Part shown: piece after piece, positions 7,292-15,420 of the stretch | How the letters are laid out: the number at the start of each line of letters is the position of its first letter | How positions within the stretch are numbered: position 1 is the stretch's first letter | Source: a virus | DNA: 64,000 nucleotides | IMG/VR virus record: IMGVR_UViG_3300028361_000019 | Coordinates: 1-64,000 of that record | Direction: 5' to 3' (one strand) | Notes under the pieces: model-generated | The model's input: the letters and a program-made list of their open reading frames with translations, nothing else | What the model was told of the DNA's origin: nothing | Databases searched by the model: none | Position numbers and translations under genes: made by a program

Positions 7292-10116
7292 TATGTTATT
7301 GTAACTTGAGAAACCCCAGCTTTAGGATTATTGTCGAGGACTTCTTGGCTTAAATTACCTGGAGTCTTAACAACTTCTATAATGTTGTCTGCAAAATCCT
7401 TAATCTCGTTTCTATGAGTAATAATCATTACGTTTTTATACTTATTACGTAAATAATTCAAAATATTAACAACACCCATCGTAAGCTCATCATCAAGCGT
7501 TCCAAACCCTTCGTCAATAATTCTTATAGATGGCTTTGTAAGCCTACTCATGTATCTAAGAGCTTCTGTGATAACAATAGATGCAATGAACTTTTGAGAA
7601 CCAGAAGCAGAGGCTAAAGGAAGTGCATCACTCTTATCTTCGCTAAAGAAGAATGTTTCTATAATATCTCCGTTAGAAAGAATTTCAAGTTCAATCTTAA
7701 AATCAACAACCTCTTGAAGGATGGAGTTTATTTTTCCATTTATGATTGGCAACTTTTTTCTAATTATAGAAGCAGGGATTCCATCCTTATGCACAGCCTG
7801 CAGGTATATAGAGTATTTTTTAAACAATTTTTCAGAATTTTTAATATCCTTAAGTTTGTCTCCAAAGTTCTCTTTATTATTCTCAAGCACTTTTGATTCA
7901 CCAAAAGCTATGTTTATATTTTTATCTAAATTGAATATCGCCAGTTTGTAGGTTTTGTTCAACTCAACCTTAGAGTCAATATCTTCTTGAATCTTTTCAT
8001 TGTTTTTTATCTTATCTTTGTTTGCTTCGAATTTAGCAATCTTCTCATTTAGAATTTTAACTTTGTTGTTATCGTTTTCAACTAATGACTTTTTGCTTTT
8101 TAACAAAACTGTCTGGTCTTCAACTTTTGCGTTGTGTTCTATAATGTCTTTTGAGTTGTTGATTAGGTCTATTTTATCCTGCAGCAATTTAGCGCCATCT
8201 TTCTTTATAGAAATAGATTGCTCTGCCATAGTTATTCTCTCCTTAGAAGTAATTATCTTATCATTATGAGCAATAACAGCTTTAGCGTCTTCTATGCTCT
8301 TAGCTTTGTGGTCTATAAGTTCTGTGTTGATTTTAATATCCTCAAGACATACTTCTTCTTTTTCTGGGTCAGCCTTTTTATGAACATTACCACATGTAGG
8401 GCAGCTTTTTCCTTGAAATGTTGGTAGTTGAGTTTTTAACGCAGATACTTTTTCTTTAAGCTCATTTATTGCCTCTGAGTAACCAGTGGTGTCTATTTCT
8501 TTTTTTTCTGGATTATCTTTAACCCAACCTTTCAAAGTGCTTAGTGTAGATTCTATAGATTTAATTGCTGAGTTTTCAGCATTTAATTTTATCTGCAAAC
8601 TATTCACAGTCTCGCCTTCTTTAAAAGGAAGTTCTTTTTTGAAATTAATCGACAACCATTCTTCTGTCTTCGTGATAATTTCTTCATTTACTTTTATAGA
8701 ATTCTCAAGGTAGGTGATTTCATTCTTAGACTCTTCTGTATTCTTAATGCCAGGGTCCTCAACTTTTTCAAGCTTCTTAGTAAGCTCTATAATATCATCA
8801 CTAACATCGTTGTATTTTGCTTCAGACAAAACTTTTTCTTCTTTAAAAGATTCAAGTTCTTTGTTTTTGTCTTTAATCTCAACTTCAATATCTTTTATTT
8901 TATCTTCTATTTCAATAGTGTTACCAAGGTCTTTCTGTTTTCTCTTTACATCATTAAAAAAACTCTTTGCATAATCATGCCTTATCTTATAAGTCTCCAG
9001 GCCAAAAAATCTACTGATTAGATTGTTTTTAGGCTGTTGCTGCTGACTTATATAATCACCATCCCCACCTTGAGCTTGCAGAGATGTTTTTGTAAAGTCT
9101 TCAAAAGAACCTATTGCATCTTTTACAAGTTGCTGAACCTCTTTTTGTTCTGCAGTTTTTCTATCAGAAATTTTGTCTTCCCATTTTTCTCCAACAACAA
9201 CTCCGTCATCATCGTATTCAGTTACAAGCTTTTCATATTTTGTCTTAAAGGTGTTTTTTCCACCATTATTAGTAATCTGTCTATTGATTCTAAACTTATC
9301 TCCATTAATCGTAAGGTACAATTTAACATATCCAGTATTGGAATCGGTATAAATGTTTACGAGATATTTGGAACTGCTTTGATTGCCTCCTATAATCTCT
9401 TTGTAGAGGCCCCAGACGATAGCTTTTATTACATTGGACTTACCATTAAAGTTTCTTCCAAAAATCCCTGTAAGCCCCCTTGTTTGGTCAAAATCAATTA
9501 CGACAGGTTTTTTATCAAAAGAAAGAACGTTACTGATTTCAATTTTATTCAAATCCCAGTCATCAATAAGGTTAAGCTGATTCTCATCAATTTCAAGAGT
9601 TGTATCGACTTCTCTTGAGAATTCAATAAGGTCTTTCATAAGGTCTTTGTCTATGTCTGCTTCAGATTCGTTAACCCACTCTTCAAACATGTCTTCGAAA
9701 GTGAAATGTTCAAAATCCTCTTGCTCACCGATGTCAGCAATATCTCTTCTTATTTCTTTAAACTCAACCCTTACGCTTTCGCACTTATATTTATCTTTTA
9801 CAAGTCTTTTAATTTGATTCTCTTTCTCAACAGAATAATTTTCTTCATAATCTTCCCAAGTGATATAGACTTTCGTCTTCCTCTTGTTATTGCTGAATTT
9901 GATAAAATCAACTCTTTCCTCAACGTCTTCACCTCTGGCAATGTCAATTTTAGCAAAACCATAATCGTTCATGACATACTTTCTCTCATGTTCAAAAGTA
10001 TCAGTGTTCCACATAAGATAGCCTTTATCAATTGATTCACCGAAGTTTTGTTGAATTAAACTCCCTGAGTAACAGGCAGTTGGAGATTTTCTTCTTATTC
10101 TAATTTTTTTTCCCAT
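7291..10116 (-). CDS. 46: Fused C-terminal half of gp47 (Mre11) and gp46 (Rad50/SbcC) ATPase
   Basis: This 941-residue protein is two things read in one frame. Residues 1 to about 185 begin with YSGSLIQQNFGE and KGYLMW, which is the end of the Mre11/gp47 phosphoesterase domain (normally 'PGSLIQQNFGE') plus its capping domain. Residues from about 187 (DLNKIEISNVLSF) are a complete Rad50/SbcC-type ATPase. It has a Walker A variant GRNFNGKS at 220-227, a long coiled coil, a zinc hook CPTC at 572-575, a signature segment SASGSQKF and Walker B IRIIDEGFGTLDDE. With the N-terminal gp47 piece at 10547-11272 it should form the end-processing nuclease that starts recombination-dependent replication. 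An endonuclease gene separates the two gp47 halves. Confidence 0.88.
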   Translation of the reverse strand: MGKKIRIRRKSPTACYSGSLIQQNFGESIDKGYLMWNTDTFEHERKYVMNDYGFAKIDIARGEDVEERVDFIKFSNNKRKTKVYITWEDYEENYSVEKENQIKRLVKDKYKCESVRVEFKEIRRDIADIGEQEDFEHFTFEDMFEEWVNESEADIDKDLMKDLIEFSREVDTTLEIDENQLNLIDDWDLNKIEISNVLSFDKKPVVIDFDQTRGLTGIFGRNFNGKSNVIKAIVWGLYKEIIGGNQSSSKYLVNIYTDSNTGYVKLYLTINGDKFRINRQITNNGGKNTFKTKYEKLVTEYDDDGVVVGEKWEDKISDRKTAEQKEVQQLVKDAIGSFEDFTKTSLQAQGGDGDYISQQQQPKNNLISRFFGLETYKIRHDYAKSFFNDVKRKQKDLGNTIEIEDKIKDIEVEIKDKNKELESFKEEKVLSEAKYNDVSDDIIELTKKLEKVEDPGIKNTEESKNEITYLENSIKVNEEIITKTEEWLSINFKKELPFKEGETVNSLQIKLNAENSAIKSIESTLSTLKGWVKDNPEKKEIDTTGYSEAINELKEKVSALKTQLPTFQGKSCPTCGNVHKKADPEKEEVCLEDIKINTELIDHKAKSIEDAKAVIAHNDKIITSKERITMAEQSISIKKDGAKLLQDKIDLINNSKDIIEHNAKVEDQTVLLKSKKSLVENDNNKVKILNEKIAKFEANKDKIKNNEKIQEDIDSKVELNKTYKLAIFNLDKNINIAFGESKVLENNKENFGDKLKDIKNSEKLFKKYSIYLQAVHKDGIPASIIRKKLPIINGKINSILQEVVDFKIELEILSNGDIIETFFFSEDKSDALPLASASGSQKFIASIVITEALRYMSRLTKPSIRIIDEGFGTLDDELTMGVVNILNYLRNKYKNVMIITHRNEIKDFADNIIEVVKTPGNLSQEVLDNNPKAGVSQVTIT

Positions 10117-10542
10117 CTATTTATTTCTTCTAATAATTTAGTTTCAAAATCATTTTCTTTTATCTCATTACCCCCAGAATCTAACTAAATTATAACCATT
10201 TTCTTTGGCTAATTTATTTTTAAACTTATCATTTTCAACATTTATCACTTGAGTTTCATTTAAAGTTTTATACAACTTAGGATGTCCATGCCAGTAATCT
10301 CCATCTGCTTCAATTAATAAATTATATTCTGGTAAGTAAAGGTCATAAATTTTATATTTAATATCATCAAAATAAACGTAAAAAGACTTTTCAAATTCAA
10401 TATTATTATCATTAAGTAATTCGCCAAACATTGGCTTTTTGCCTTCAAACTGCTTTACCATATCACTTAATACTTCTGGAGAATATGTTCTTCCATTCAA
10501 ATTTTCTTTATTAGCAATAGCTAAAATACCTTCTATTTTCAT
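10095..10542 (-). pseudogene. EDxHD/Vsr-like homing endonuclease inserted in gp47, frameshifted
   Basis: The frame from ATG 10542 encodes 124 residues and stops at 10168. The last two thirds (YKIYDLYLPEYNLLIEADG, then YWHGHP, then YNLVRFWG) are the Vsr/EDxHD-fold nuclease core. Removing one G from the run of five (bases 10171-10175) turns the end into RFWGNEIKENDFETKLLEE, the usual end of such enzymes, and the frame then closes at 10095, overlapping the next gene by 22 bases. The copy given here is therefore truncated by a one-base insertion, or the base is a sequencing error. The first 43 residues (NLNGRTYSPEVLSDMV, then KKPMFGEL) do not belong to the nuclease; they resemble the start of the T4 gp21-type prohead protease. 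Confidence 0.8.
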
Positions 10543-10546
10543 AATT

Positions 10547-11272
10547 CTATTCTTTTACAATTTCCCATCCTTCTGATTCATAATCTTCAAACTCATCTTC
10601 ATCAATCAATTTTTCTTCCCATCTATCGAATGTTTGATACTCATGAATATCTCCAAGCATTACCATGTCGAAATTATTGAACGTGCTGAGGCGCATAAGA
10701 TTGTCTCCATGCATCTCATATCCATTATCACCTCTTGAGCCAAATACGGTACCGTGATACATTGCAATATATTTCTTGCCTGGCTCCTTTTTTTCTAAAC
10801 TTAGAATTTCATTATCCTTACAAGAATAGATTCCATAAACCAACTCATCACCAATATTGTAAAACCCTGAGTCAGGAAAATAGTAAACAGCATTTTGACT
10901 ATAATCTATTGAATCTTTGTTGTCATTTGTTACAACATGGGCTCTTTTTTTGTCACCATCTTCAATCATGTTTGCAAGATGAAATATTGGAGAAATAGCA
11001 TCTCCCTGCTCAAGCTGTTGCAAGTTGAGGTCATGGTTTCCCAAAATAACATCTGTAGGAGCAATCTTAGCAAGGTTCAACAAAAACTCTGCTAATAAGT
11101 TAAATGAACCAGGTGACATGTTAATTTTATGATGCACAAGGTCTCCAGCTACATAAATCCTATCTGGCTTCTGATTTATAAGGTCTTCATTCAATCTTTC
11201 GAATACGCTTCTGTACTCTTCATGTCTGGTTCCAAATCTTATTTGTATATCTGCTAAGTGAGCTATCTTCAT
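10547..11272 (-). CDS. 47: N-terminal half of gp47, Mre11/SbcD-type nuclease
   Basis: The 241 residues carry the calcineurin-like nuclease motifs in order: HLADIQIRFG (motif I, with Gln where His/Asp is frequent), VAGDLVHHK (II), LGNHDLN (III), MYHGTVFG (IV) and MLGDIHEYQ (V). T4 gp47 is about 340 residues. This one stops just after motif V, and the missing part lies at the start of the gene at 10116. Only four bases separate its TAG from the ATG of the inserted endonuclease. Both gp47 pieces presumably assemble in trans, as in other phage genes split by free-standing homing endonucleases. The next gene upstream is the primase, eight bases away. Confidence 0.85.
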   Translation of the reverse strand: MKIAHLADIQIRFGTRHEEYRSVFERLNEDLINQKPDRIYVAGDLVHHKINMSPGSFNLLAEFLLNLAKIAPTDVILGNHDLNLQQLEQGDAISPIFHLANMIEDGDKKRAHVVTNDNKDSIDYSQNAVYYFPDSGFYNIGDELVYGIYSCKDNEILSLEKKEPGKKYIAMYHGTVFGSRGDNGYEMHGDNLMRLSTFNNFDMVMLGDIHEYQTFDRWEEKLIDEDEFEDYESEGWEIVKE

Positions 11273-11280
11273 TTTTGCTG

Positions 11281-12282
11281 TTATTTTAATTTTTTCTGTA
11301 TCTCTAACGATAAATCAAGACGCTGAAGGTTACTGAGAGCTTTGGCTACTTCTCCCTTTCCGTGGTCTTCATATATTTTAGAAATATCTTTCTTATACGC
11401 TGTTAAATCTACATAAAAAACATCCAAACCTAAAGAGGAAAGTAATGTATAAATTTCTACAACTTTTTTTATTGCATCATCATCAAGACATAATACAACT
11501 GTACAATTACGTTTCAATAATTCGTTAGTCAACAGTTCAGAAATCTCCTTTCCAAGAATTGGAATTGAGTTAGGAACTCGAAACATATCAAACACACCCT
11601 CAACAAGAAATACTGGCAAATCCCAATTGATGTTGGATTCGTTGAATATGATGTCATTTTTATGAACTTCTTCTCCAGATGGTTTAATATATGGTATTTC
11701 TTTAGGGCCTGGAATGAAAGACCTCGCTTCGTAGTAATTAATTTTTCCAAGTCTATTTTTAGATGGTATTATTATCCTAAACTTTCTCGGACCATTTTCT
11801 GTGTACCCTATTTCATACTTATCTATAAAAGAAAGAGGTACTGCTCTTGTAATTGTAAGATAATCCCAAGCAAGCTTGTACATTTTTGTGCTTCTTTTCT
11901 GACCAAGAGGCAAGTATCCTTTTGGAAGCTTGCATGTAATAAGGTCGTGGTCAATTTTAGGCCTTTTCTTTTGTTGGCTCTGAAGTGTTTTTATATTCTC
12001 TCTTGGGAAAACTAAGTTAAGTTTTTTGTAATCATCTTGAGAACCATAATCATTAACAAGAGTGTGAACATACCCAGAATATTTTGGTTCACATTTCCAA
12101 CACTTAAAAGCTTTTTTTTGAGAATTATATTCAAGATTGAATTTATCGACATCGTGACGACAGGTTGGTCCAGGACAATTGAATTGCCACTGCTTTTTAT
12201 TTAAAGCGTCAGCATCACTCTTAGGGGTTCCTAAAAAGTTTTTGAGTATCTGAACTATAGTGTAATCAATATTGCCATCCAT
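11281..12282 (-). CDS. DNA primase (zinc finger plus TOPRIM)
   Basis: The 333-residue protein has an N-terminal zinc-binding module, CPGPTCRHD at residues 36-44 and CWKC at 61-64, typical of DnaG/gp61-type primases. A TOPRIM domain follows, with FLVEGVFDMFR (catalytic Glu) and VLCLDDDAIKK (acidic triad). It makes RNA primers for lagging-strand synthesis, and its length matches T4 gp61 (342). A well-formed Bacteroidota promoter, TTTG-N20-TACATTTG, ends five bases before the ATG, so the message would be almost leaderless or a slightly later start is used. It heads a minus-strand run with gp47, gp46 and accessory genes. Confidence 0.85.
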   Translation of the reverse strand: MDGNIDYTIVQILKNFLGTPKSDADALNKKQWQFNCPGPTCRHDVDKFNLEYNSQKKAFKCWKCEPKYSGYVHTLVNDYGSQDDYKKLNLVFPRENIKTLQSQQKKRPKIDHDLITCKLPKGYLPLGQKRSTKMYKLAWDYLTITRAVPLSFIDKYEIGYTENGPRKFRIIIPSKNRLGKINYYEARSFIPGPKEIPYIKPSGEEVHKNDIIFNESNINWDLPVFLVEGVFDMFRVPNSIPILGKEISELLTNELLKRNCTVVLCLDDDAIKKVVEIYTLLSSLGLDVFYVDLTAYKKDISKIYEDHGKGEVAKALSNLQRLDLSLEIQKKLK

Positions 12283-12286
12283 TCTG

Positions 12287-12318
12287 CAAATGTACAGAAT
12301 AGTGTTGGATTTAGCAAA
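12287..12318 (-). promoter_or_regulatory. Bacteroidota-type promoter for the primase operon
   Basis: On the minus strand TTTG (12315-12318) is followed after exactly 20 bases by TACATTTG (12287-12294). This fits the -33 TTTG and -7 TAnnTTTG consensus known for the primary sigma factor of Bacteroidota. It lies between the primase gene and the upstream small gene, and points at the primase. It is the clearest host-type promoter in the window. Confidence 0.65.
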
Positions 12319-12326
12319 GTTTTTTA

Positions 12327-12488
12327 TTATTTAGTCAAATGATGCAAAAAGAAATCAATTTCTATTGTTTCTATAATAGAATCAACATCTCCATCTATCC
12401 AGCCTGGCACAATTAACTCAACATCATGCTTGGGACATTTTAGTAAAGCTAATTTAATTTCATCTAATGTAAAAAGTTTTTTACTCAT
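12327..12488 (-). CDS. Small uncharacterised protein, 53 aa
   Basis: The start chosen is ATG 12488 (MSKKLFTLDEIKLAL), because it overlaps the stop of the resolvase gene as ATGAGTAA, an arrangement used repeatedly in this genome; an ATG at 12512 would add eight basic residues. The sequence includes LLKCPKHDVELIVPGW. No family is recognised. Translational coupling to the RuvC-like gene suggests co-expression only. Confidence 0.55.
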   Translation of the reverse strand: MSKKLFTLDEIKLALLKCPKHDVELIVPGWIDGDVDSIIETIEIDFFLHHLTK

Positions 12489-13032
12489 CTTCTTGTGCCG
12501 CTTTTTGTGCATTCATAATATTTATATGACATATTCCTATAGTATACGCATCTGCCATGTCATAATTCTCTACAGATAACTTGTGGCTCTTTGTTCCGTA
12601 TTTCCAAACAATGTGAGGCTCAAGGACACAAACAAGAGTCCACACCTGGTGCTTATTCTCATTGCTTTTCTTTTTCGCCTTGTAGTCTGGGAATGCAGTT
12701 TTTCTTGCGGTGTTCACATTGTAGTGAATCGGTTCAACTCCAAATGTATCATATACGGATGCGCTAATCATTCCATTAAAGAAATTAAGAATAGCTATTG
12801 TACTTGCGCTTGAGAATTTTCCAGCAAACTTTTTTAAAGGTTCTTCTATTACAATGTGTTGTATATCTGAGTCTTCAAGGAACTTTAGTTGTTTTTTGAA
12901 CTCTTTGAGTTTTTCAAATAAAGTAAGTTTAGTACTGAACTTTACGTAGTTCAATTCCATAAGCTCTTCACCGTCTGCGCTAAATAACGCATATCCGATA
13001 CAGCTTGTTGATACATCTAATGCAAGAATCAT
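12481..13032 (-). CDS. RuvC-type Holliday junction resolvase
   Basis: The RNase H-fold signature is present: ILALDVSTSCIGYAL with catalytic Asp6, then HIVIEEPLK with Glu63/64 after the third strand, and NYDMADAYTIG with Asp158/161 in the C-terminal helix. The length of 183 residues is right for RuvC. It should cleave four-way junctions formed in phage recombination and packaging, the role that endonuclease VII fills in T4. It is followed, with an 8-base overlap, by a 53-residue gene and then the primase. A hairpin terminator lies just upstream at 13054-13085. Confidence 0.85.
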   Translation of the reverse strand: MILALDVSTSCIGYALFSADGEELMELNYVKFSTKLTLFEKLKEFKKQLKFLEDSDIQHIVIEEPLKKFAGKFSSASTIAILNFFNGMISASVYDTFGVEPIHYNVNTARKTAFPDYKAKKKSNENKHQVWTLVCVLEPHIVWKYGTKSHKLSVENYDMADAYTIGICHINIMNAQKAAQEDE

Positions 13033-13053
13033 AATTTTGTTTTATAAAACATA

Positions 13054-13085
13054 AAAAAAGCCCTTGACAATATCAAGAGCTTTTT
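13054..13085 (-). terminator. Intrinsic terminator hairpin
   Basis: AAAAAGC at the left arm pairs with GCTTTTT at the right arm, and CTTGA pairs with TCAAG around a CAATA loop, with one C-A mismatch. Both ends are A/T runs, so it could act in both directions. On the minus strand it would end transcripts from the tail-gene side before the resolvase gene. Confidence 0.7.
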
Positions 13086-13099
13086 CAAATTTGTTATAT

Positions 13100-13240
13100 T
13101 TAGATTTGGCTTATAATCTTCTTGTTCTTCACAGCAAATACAAATTCGCCTTGCTCACCTATGCGTCTTGAAAAATTAATGGCAGAACCTATATAAGCCC
13201 TGCCATTAATCATATTCTTTATTTTGTAAATTCCAGCCAT
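13100..13240 (-). pseudogene. GIY-YIG homing endonuclease remnant, 46 aa
   Basis: The frame from ATG 13240 reads MAGIYKIKNMINGRAYIGSA followed by INFSRRI, which is the GIY-YIG motif, its spacing and the start of the helix with the catalytic Arg. It then goes into an unrelated tail (EFVFAVKNKK) and stops at 13100. The catalytic Glu and the DNA-binding part are missing; full enzymes are usually over 150 residues. It is best read as a decayed endonuclease between the resolvase and a tail gene, though a tiny expressed peptide cannot be excluded. Confidence 0.65.
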
Positions 13241-13261
13241 AACTAACTAATAATCAAGTCG

Positions 13262-14365
13262 TTAAACATCTATGTCTAAATTAAATGTAATCAAGTTTGT
13301 GTAAGTTTTTTCAACTGGCCTATCCATCTTAGCAACCGCTATAAGTTCGCTATTTTTATTATACAAACCAATCTCTGTAACTTGAACTGGTTCAAAACCA
13401 TTTGTACCATTATTAAGCTCCTGAAGGTTGAATGCAAGGTTCCAAGATGGATTTGTAGAAAACACAAACTCAGAAGGAAGAGCAAGACACACTACAGAAG
13501 TTCTGAAGTTTATGTCAATATCATTAAATGTAACTTGAGAAACACTTGCTCCTCCTGAAAAATAAACATCAGTAGTTCCTGATGAAGTATTGGCTGCATT
13601 TGTAATTAAGTCATAACCTTGTCCCCATGGAATGTTGTTCACTATGTCTGGGTGAGTAAGTACCATAAAACCTTTATCAAGAGCTACAAACCCAACAGGG
13701 ATGTCGTAATTATATCCTTGATTTGTGCTTGTTGGATATTTTTCTTGAACCATTACTGATTTGTTAACTCCAGACCATGCTCTTGTATCTGTATTAATGT
13801 CGGCAGCTTGAAGGTCGGAATATGCGTGCGCTTTTGGTTTATTTACAAAAGGTACAACATCCCAAGTGGTTCTTGGCAAAAATGATGCGTTACCGTTTCC
13901 AGTAGTACCAGTTCTTGGCCTGTTGATGTCATCGGCAAACAAAAAAGCCACATTATTACCAAGAAGAACTGAATCTTGAGCCTTAGTAAGTTGACCATAA
14001 GTAGAAGATACCACTGTCATTCCAGACACGCCTGTAGCTCCGCTTAGTTGAGGTACAATAAATCTAACGCTTCTACCATCAATTATTTCATTGTGTTCTT
14101 CTCTTGGAATTGGAGATATAACCATGTTGTCAACATTTAACTGTTGAAGTTCTGGGTTTTGCAACGACAAAGTTGAACCTGTGTCAAGATTCGCTTGAGT
14201 GTGAGGCATTCTAAATGATATAAAATAATTTGCCTCTTTACTAAGCAAATCTGTTCTATCACATAAAGTATATGTTAGACCACTATCATTTACAGTGGTA
14301 AATGAAGAAGTTTCCTGTCTTGTTGAGATTATACTTGTTATCGGTTTGTATGGATTATTTGCCAT
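13262..14365 (-). CDS. Virion (tail/fibre) protein with 'EIGLYN' C-terminal motif
   Basis: A 367-residue, Ser/Thr/Asn/Gly-rich, beta-rich protein with no signal peptide, as for virion proteins. The C-terminus contains VTEIGLYNKNSELIAVAKMD followed by KTYTNLITFNLDIDV. This is the end motif of many tail-associated proteins and is repeated in diverged form in the gene at 15421 (EVGVLNSDNVLVAVGKP, then LAFQLEIDF), so the two are paralogues at least at the C-terminus. It lies in a run of four minus-strand virion genes. Probable role: tail or baseplate surface protein. The exact location is not determined. Confidence 0.7.
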   Translation of the reverse strand: MANNPYKPITSIISTRQETSSFTTVNDSGLTYTLCDRTDLLSKEANYFISFRMPHTQANLDTGSTLSLQNPELQQLNVDNMVISPIPREEHNEIIDGRSVRFIVPQLSGATGVSGMTVVSSTYGQLTKAQDSVLLGNNVAFLFADDINRPRTGTTGNGNASFLPRTTWDVVPFVNKPKAHAYSDLQAADINTDTRAWSGVNKSVMVQEKYPTSTNQGYNYDIPVGFVALDKGFMVLTHPDIVNNIPWGQGYDLITNAANTSSGTTDVYFSGGASVSQVTFNDIDINFRTSVVCLALPSEFVFSTNPSWNLAFNLQELNNGTNGFEPVQVTEIGLYNKNSELIAVAKMDRPVEKTYTNLITFNLDIDV

Positions 14366-14389
14366 TGTTTTTTATTTTTTTATTTAGTT

Positions 14390-14911
14390 TTAAATTGCAC
14401 TACTTGTGGTGGTACCTCCAAAAGTTGCAGAAAACCTAACTGTGTATTGAATCGCTGCCGAAGAAACGTTTGTATCTAAACCAAGAACTTGGAATACCAA
14501 AGTTTTAGCATAAGAAGCTCCTTGAGAAGGGATAGAGAGCGCTCCATCTAAACAAAAAGTTCTAAGGTCTGCTCTATAAGCAGATGAGATACCTGTAGTG
14601 TAATCATAATATCCATCTTGAGAACCATTTGTTTTTGAACAGAAGGTTACATAAAATTCACTTGAGTTAGGTTGTGGCAGGTGTAGTTTTAAAAAATTTG
14701 CTCCTGGAGAAGTGTTTGATGTCAACGGAATGACAATCTTATTGTTTCCAATGTTAATTGCAGAAACTGGTACATTATAAGAACCTGTTGGGCCAGATAC
14801 AGTATGAGGTTCAACAAAAGGGTCACCATTGTCTAAGTTGGTAGTTGTAAAATTAACCACCTGAGCCATTGGGAATCCTATAGTTGCTGGGTCTTGATTT
14901 GCTTGTGCCAT
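14390..14911 (-). CDS. Probable virion protein, 173 aa
   Basis: A beta-rich, Thr/Ser/Asn-rich sequence (FTTTNLDNGDPFVEPHT; VRFSATFGGTTTSSAI) of the composition seen in its neighbours. It starts MAQANQDPATIGFPMAQVV and sits between two virion genes with short gaps. A TTTATAAA-containing stretch lies about 15 bases upstream of the ATG. No family is recognised. A structural role is inferred from context and composition. Confidence 0.6.
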   Translation of the reverse strand: MAQANQDPATIGFPMAQVVNFTTTNLDNGDPFVEPHTVSGPTGSYNVPVSAINIGNNKIVIPLTSNTSPGANFLKLHLPQPNSSEFYVTFCSKTNGSQDGYYDYTTGISSAYRADLRTFCLDGALSIPSQGASYAKTLVFQVLGLDTNVSSAAIQYTVRFSATFGGTTTSSAI

Positions 14912-14934
14912 TTTTTTCTAATTTTATAAATTGA

Positions 14935-15378
14935 TTATAAGTTTGATGCTCCTGGGCCGAATGCTACTTGTATACCGCCTGTAGGTATACTTCCAGGTGG
15001 CGGGTTTTCTCCTGCTGATTTATCAGGCAATGTTGACTCTTGAATAAGTAGCGAGTTTCCAACTAAATCGGTGTCATACTCAACATTTATAGGTGTATCA
15101 TCAAATACGAATGCAATTAAATTTGATTGCACGTAGTTTGCAGTAGTTTTCAAACAACCTTCGGATTTTCCAGTAATATCTGGAACTTCACCCGTTTCAA
15201 GTATAAAAGTAGTTTGATAGTTAGTATCTGTATCAGAAAGTGTAAACTTAGTTATTTCAAATAAGTCATCACCATTTGTGTCAAACCTGTTTCCATTATC
15301 ATCAAACAAATATGCTCTACCTGTCTCTGTCAAGTAAGCAACTGCGTAAACTGTATCTGCTGAAGGTATATATCCCAT
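14935..15378 (-). CDS. Probable virion protein, 147 aa, paralogous N-terminus
   Basis: The N-terminus (MGYIPSADTVYAVAYLTETG, then RAYLFDDNG, then FEITKFTLSDTDTNY) follows the pattern of the 676-residue neighbour (MSYLPKESTTFINIKLTDDG, then RKLLSLG, then FNKALLSDREVNY): a strand, 'LTxxGRxxL', and a second strand with 'LSDxxxNY'. This suggests a shared virion-attachment domain. A clear ATATTTATAATAAAA box lies 18 bases upstream. Function is inferred to be structural. Confidence 0.65.
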   Translation of the reverse strand: MGYIPSADTVYAVAYLTETGRAYLFDDNGNRFDTNGDDLFEITKFTLSDTDTNYQTTFILETGEVPDITGKSEGCLKTTANYVQSNLIAFVFDDTPINVEYDTDLVGNSLLIQESTLPDKSAGENPPPGSIPTGGIQVAFGPGASNL

Positions 15379-15420
15379 TTCTTTTTATTTTATTATAAAT
15401 ATGTTAATTTAAAAAAACCC

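Noticed and set aside
10095-10550. Group I intron splitting gp47
   Set aside because: Only four bases lie between the 5' gp47 part and the endonuclease start, and the endonuclease frame overlaps the 3' part; there is no room for an intron core.
10095-11272. Intein in gp47
   Set aside because: There is no Cys/Ser splice start or His-Asn end, the three frames are separated by stop codons, and each part has its own ATG.
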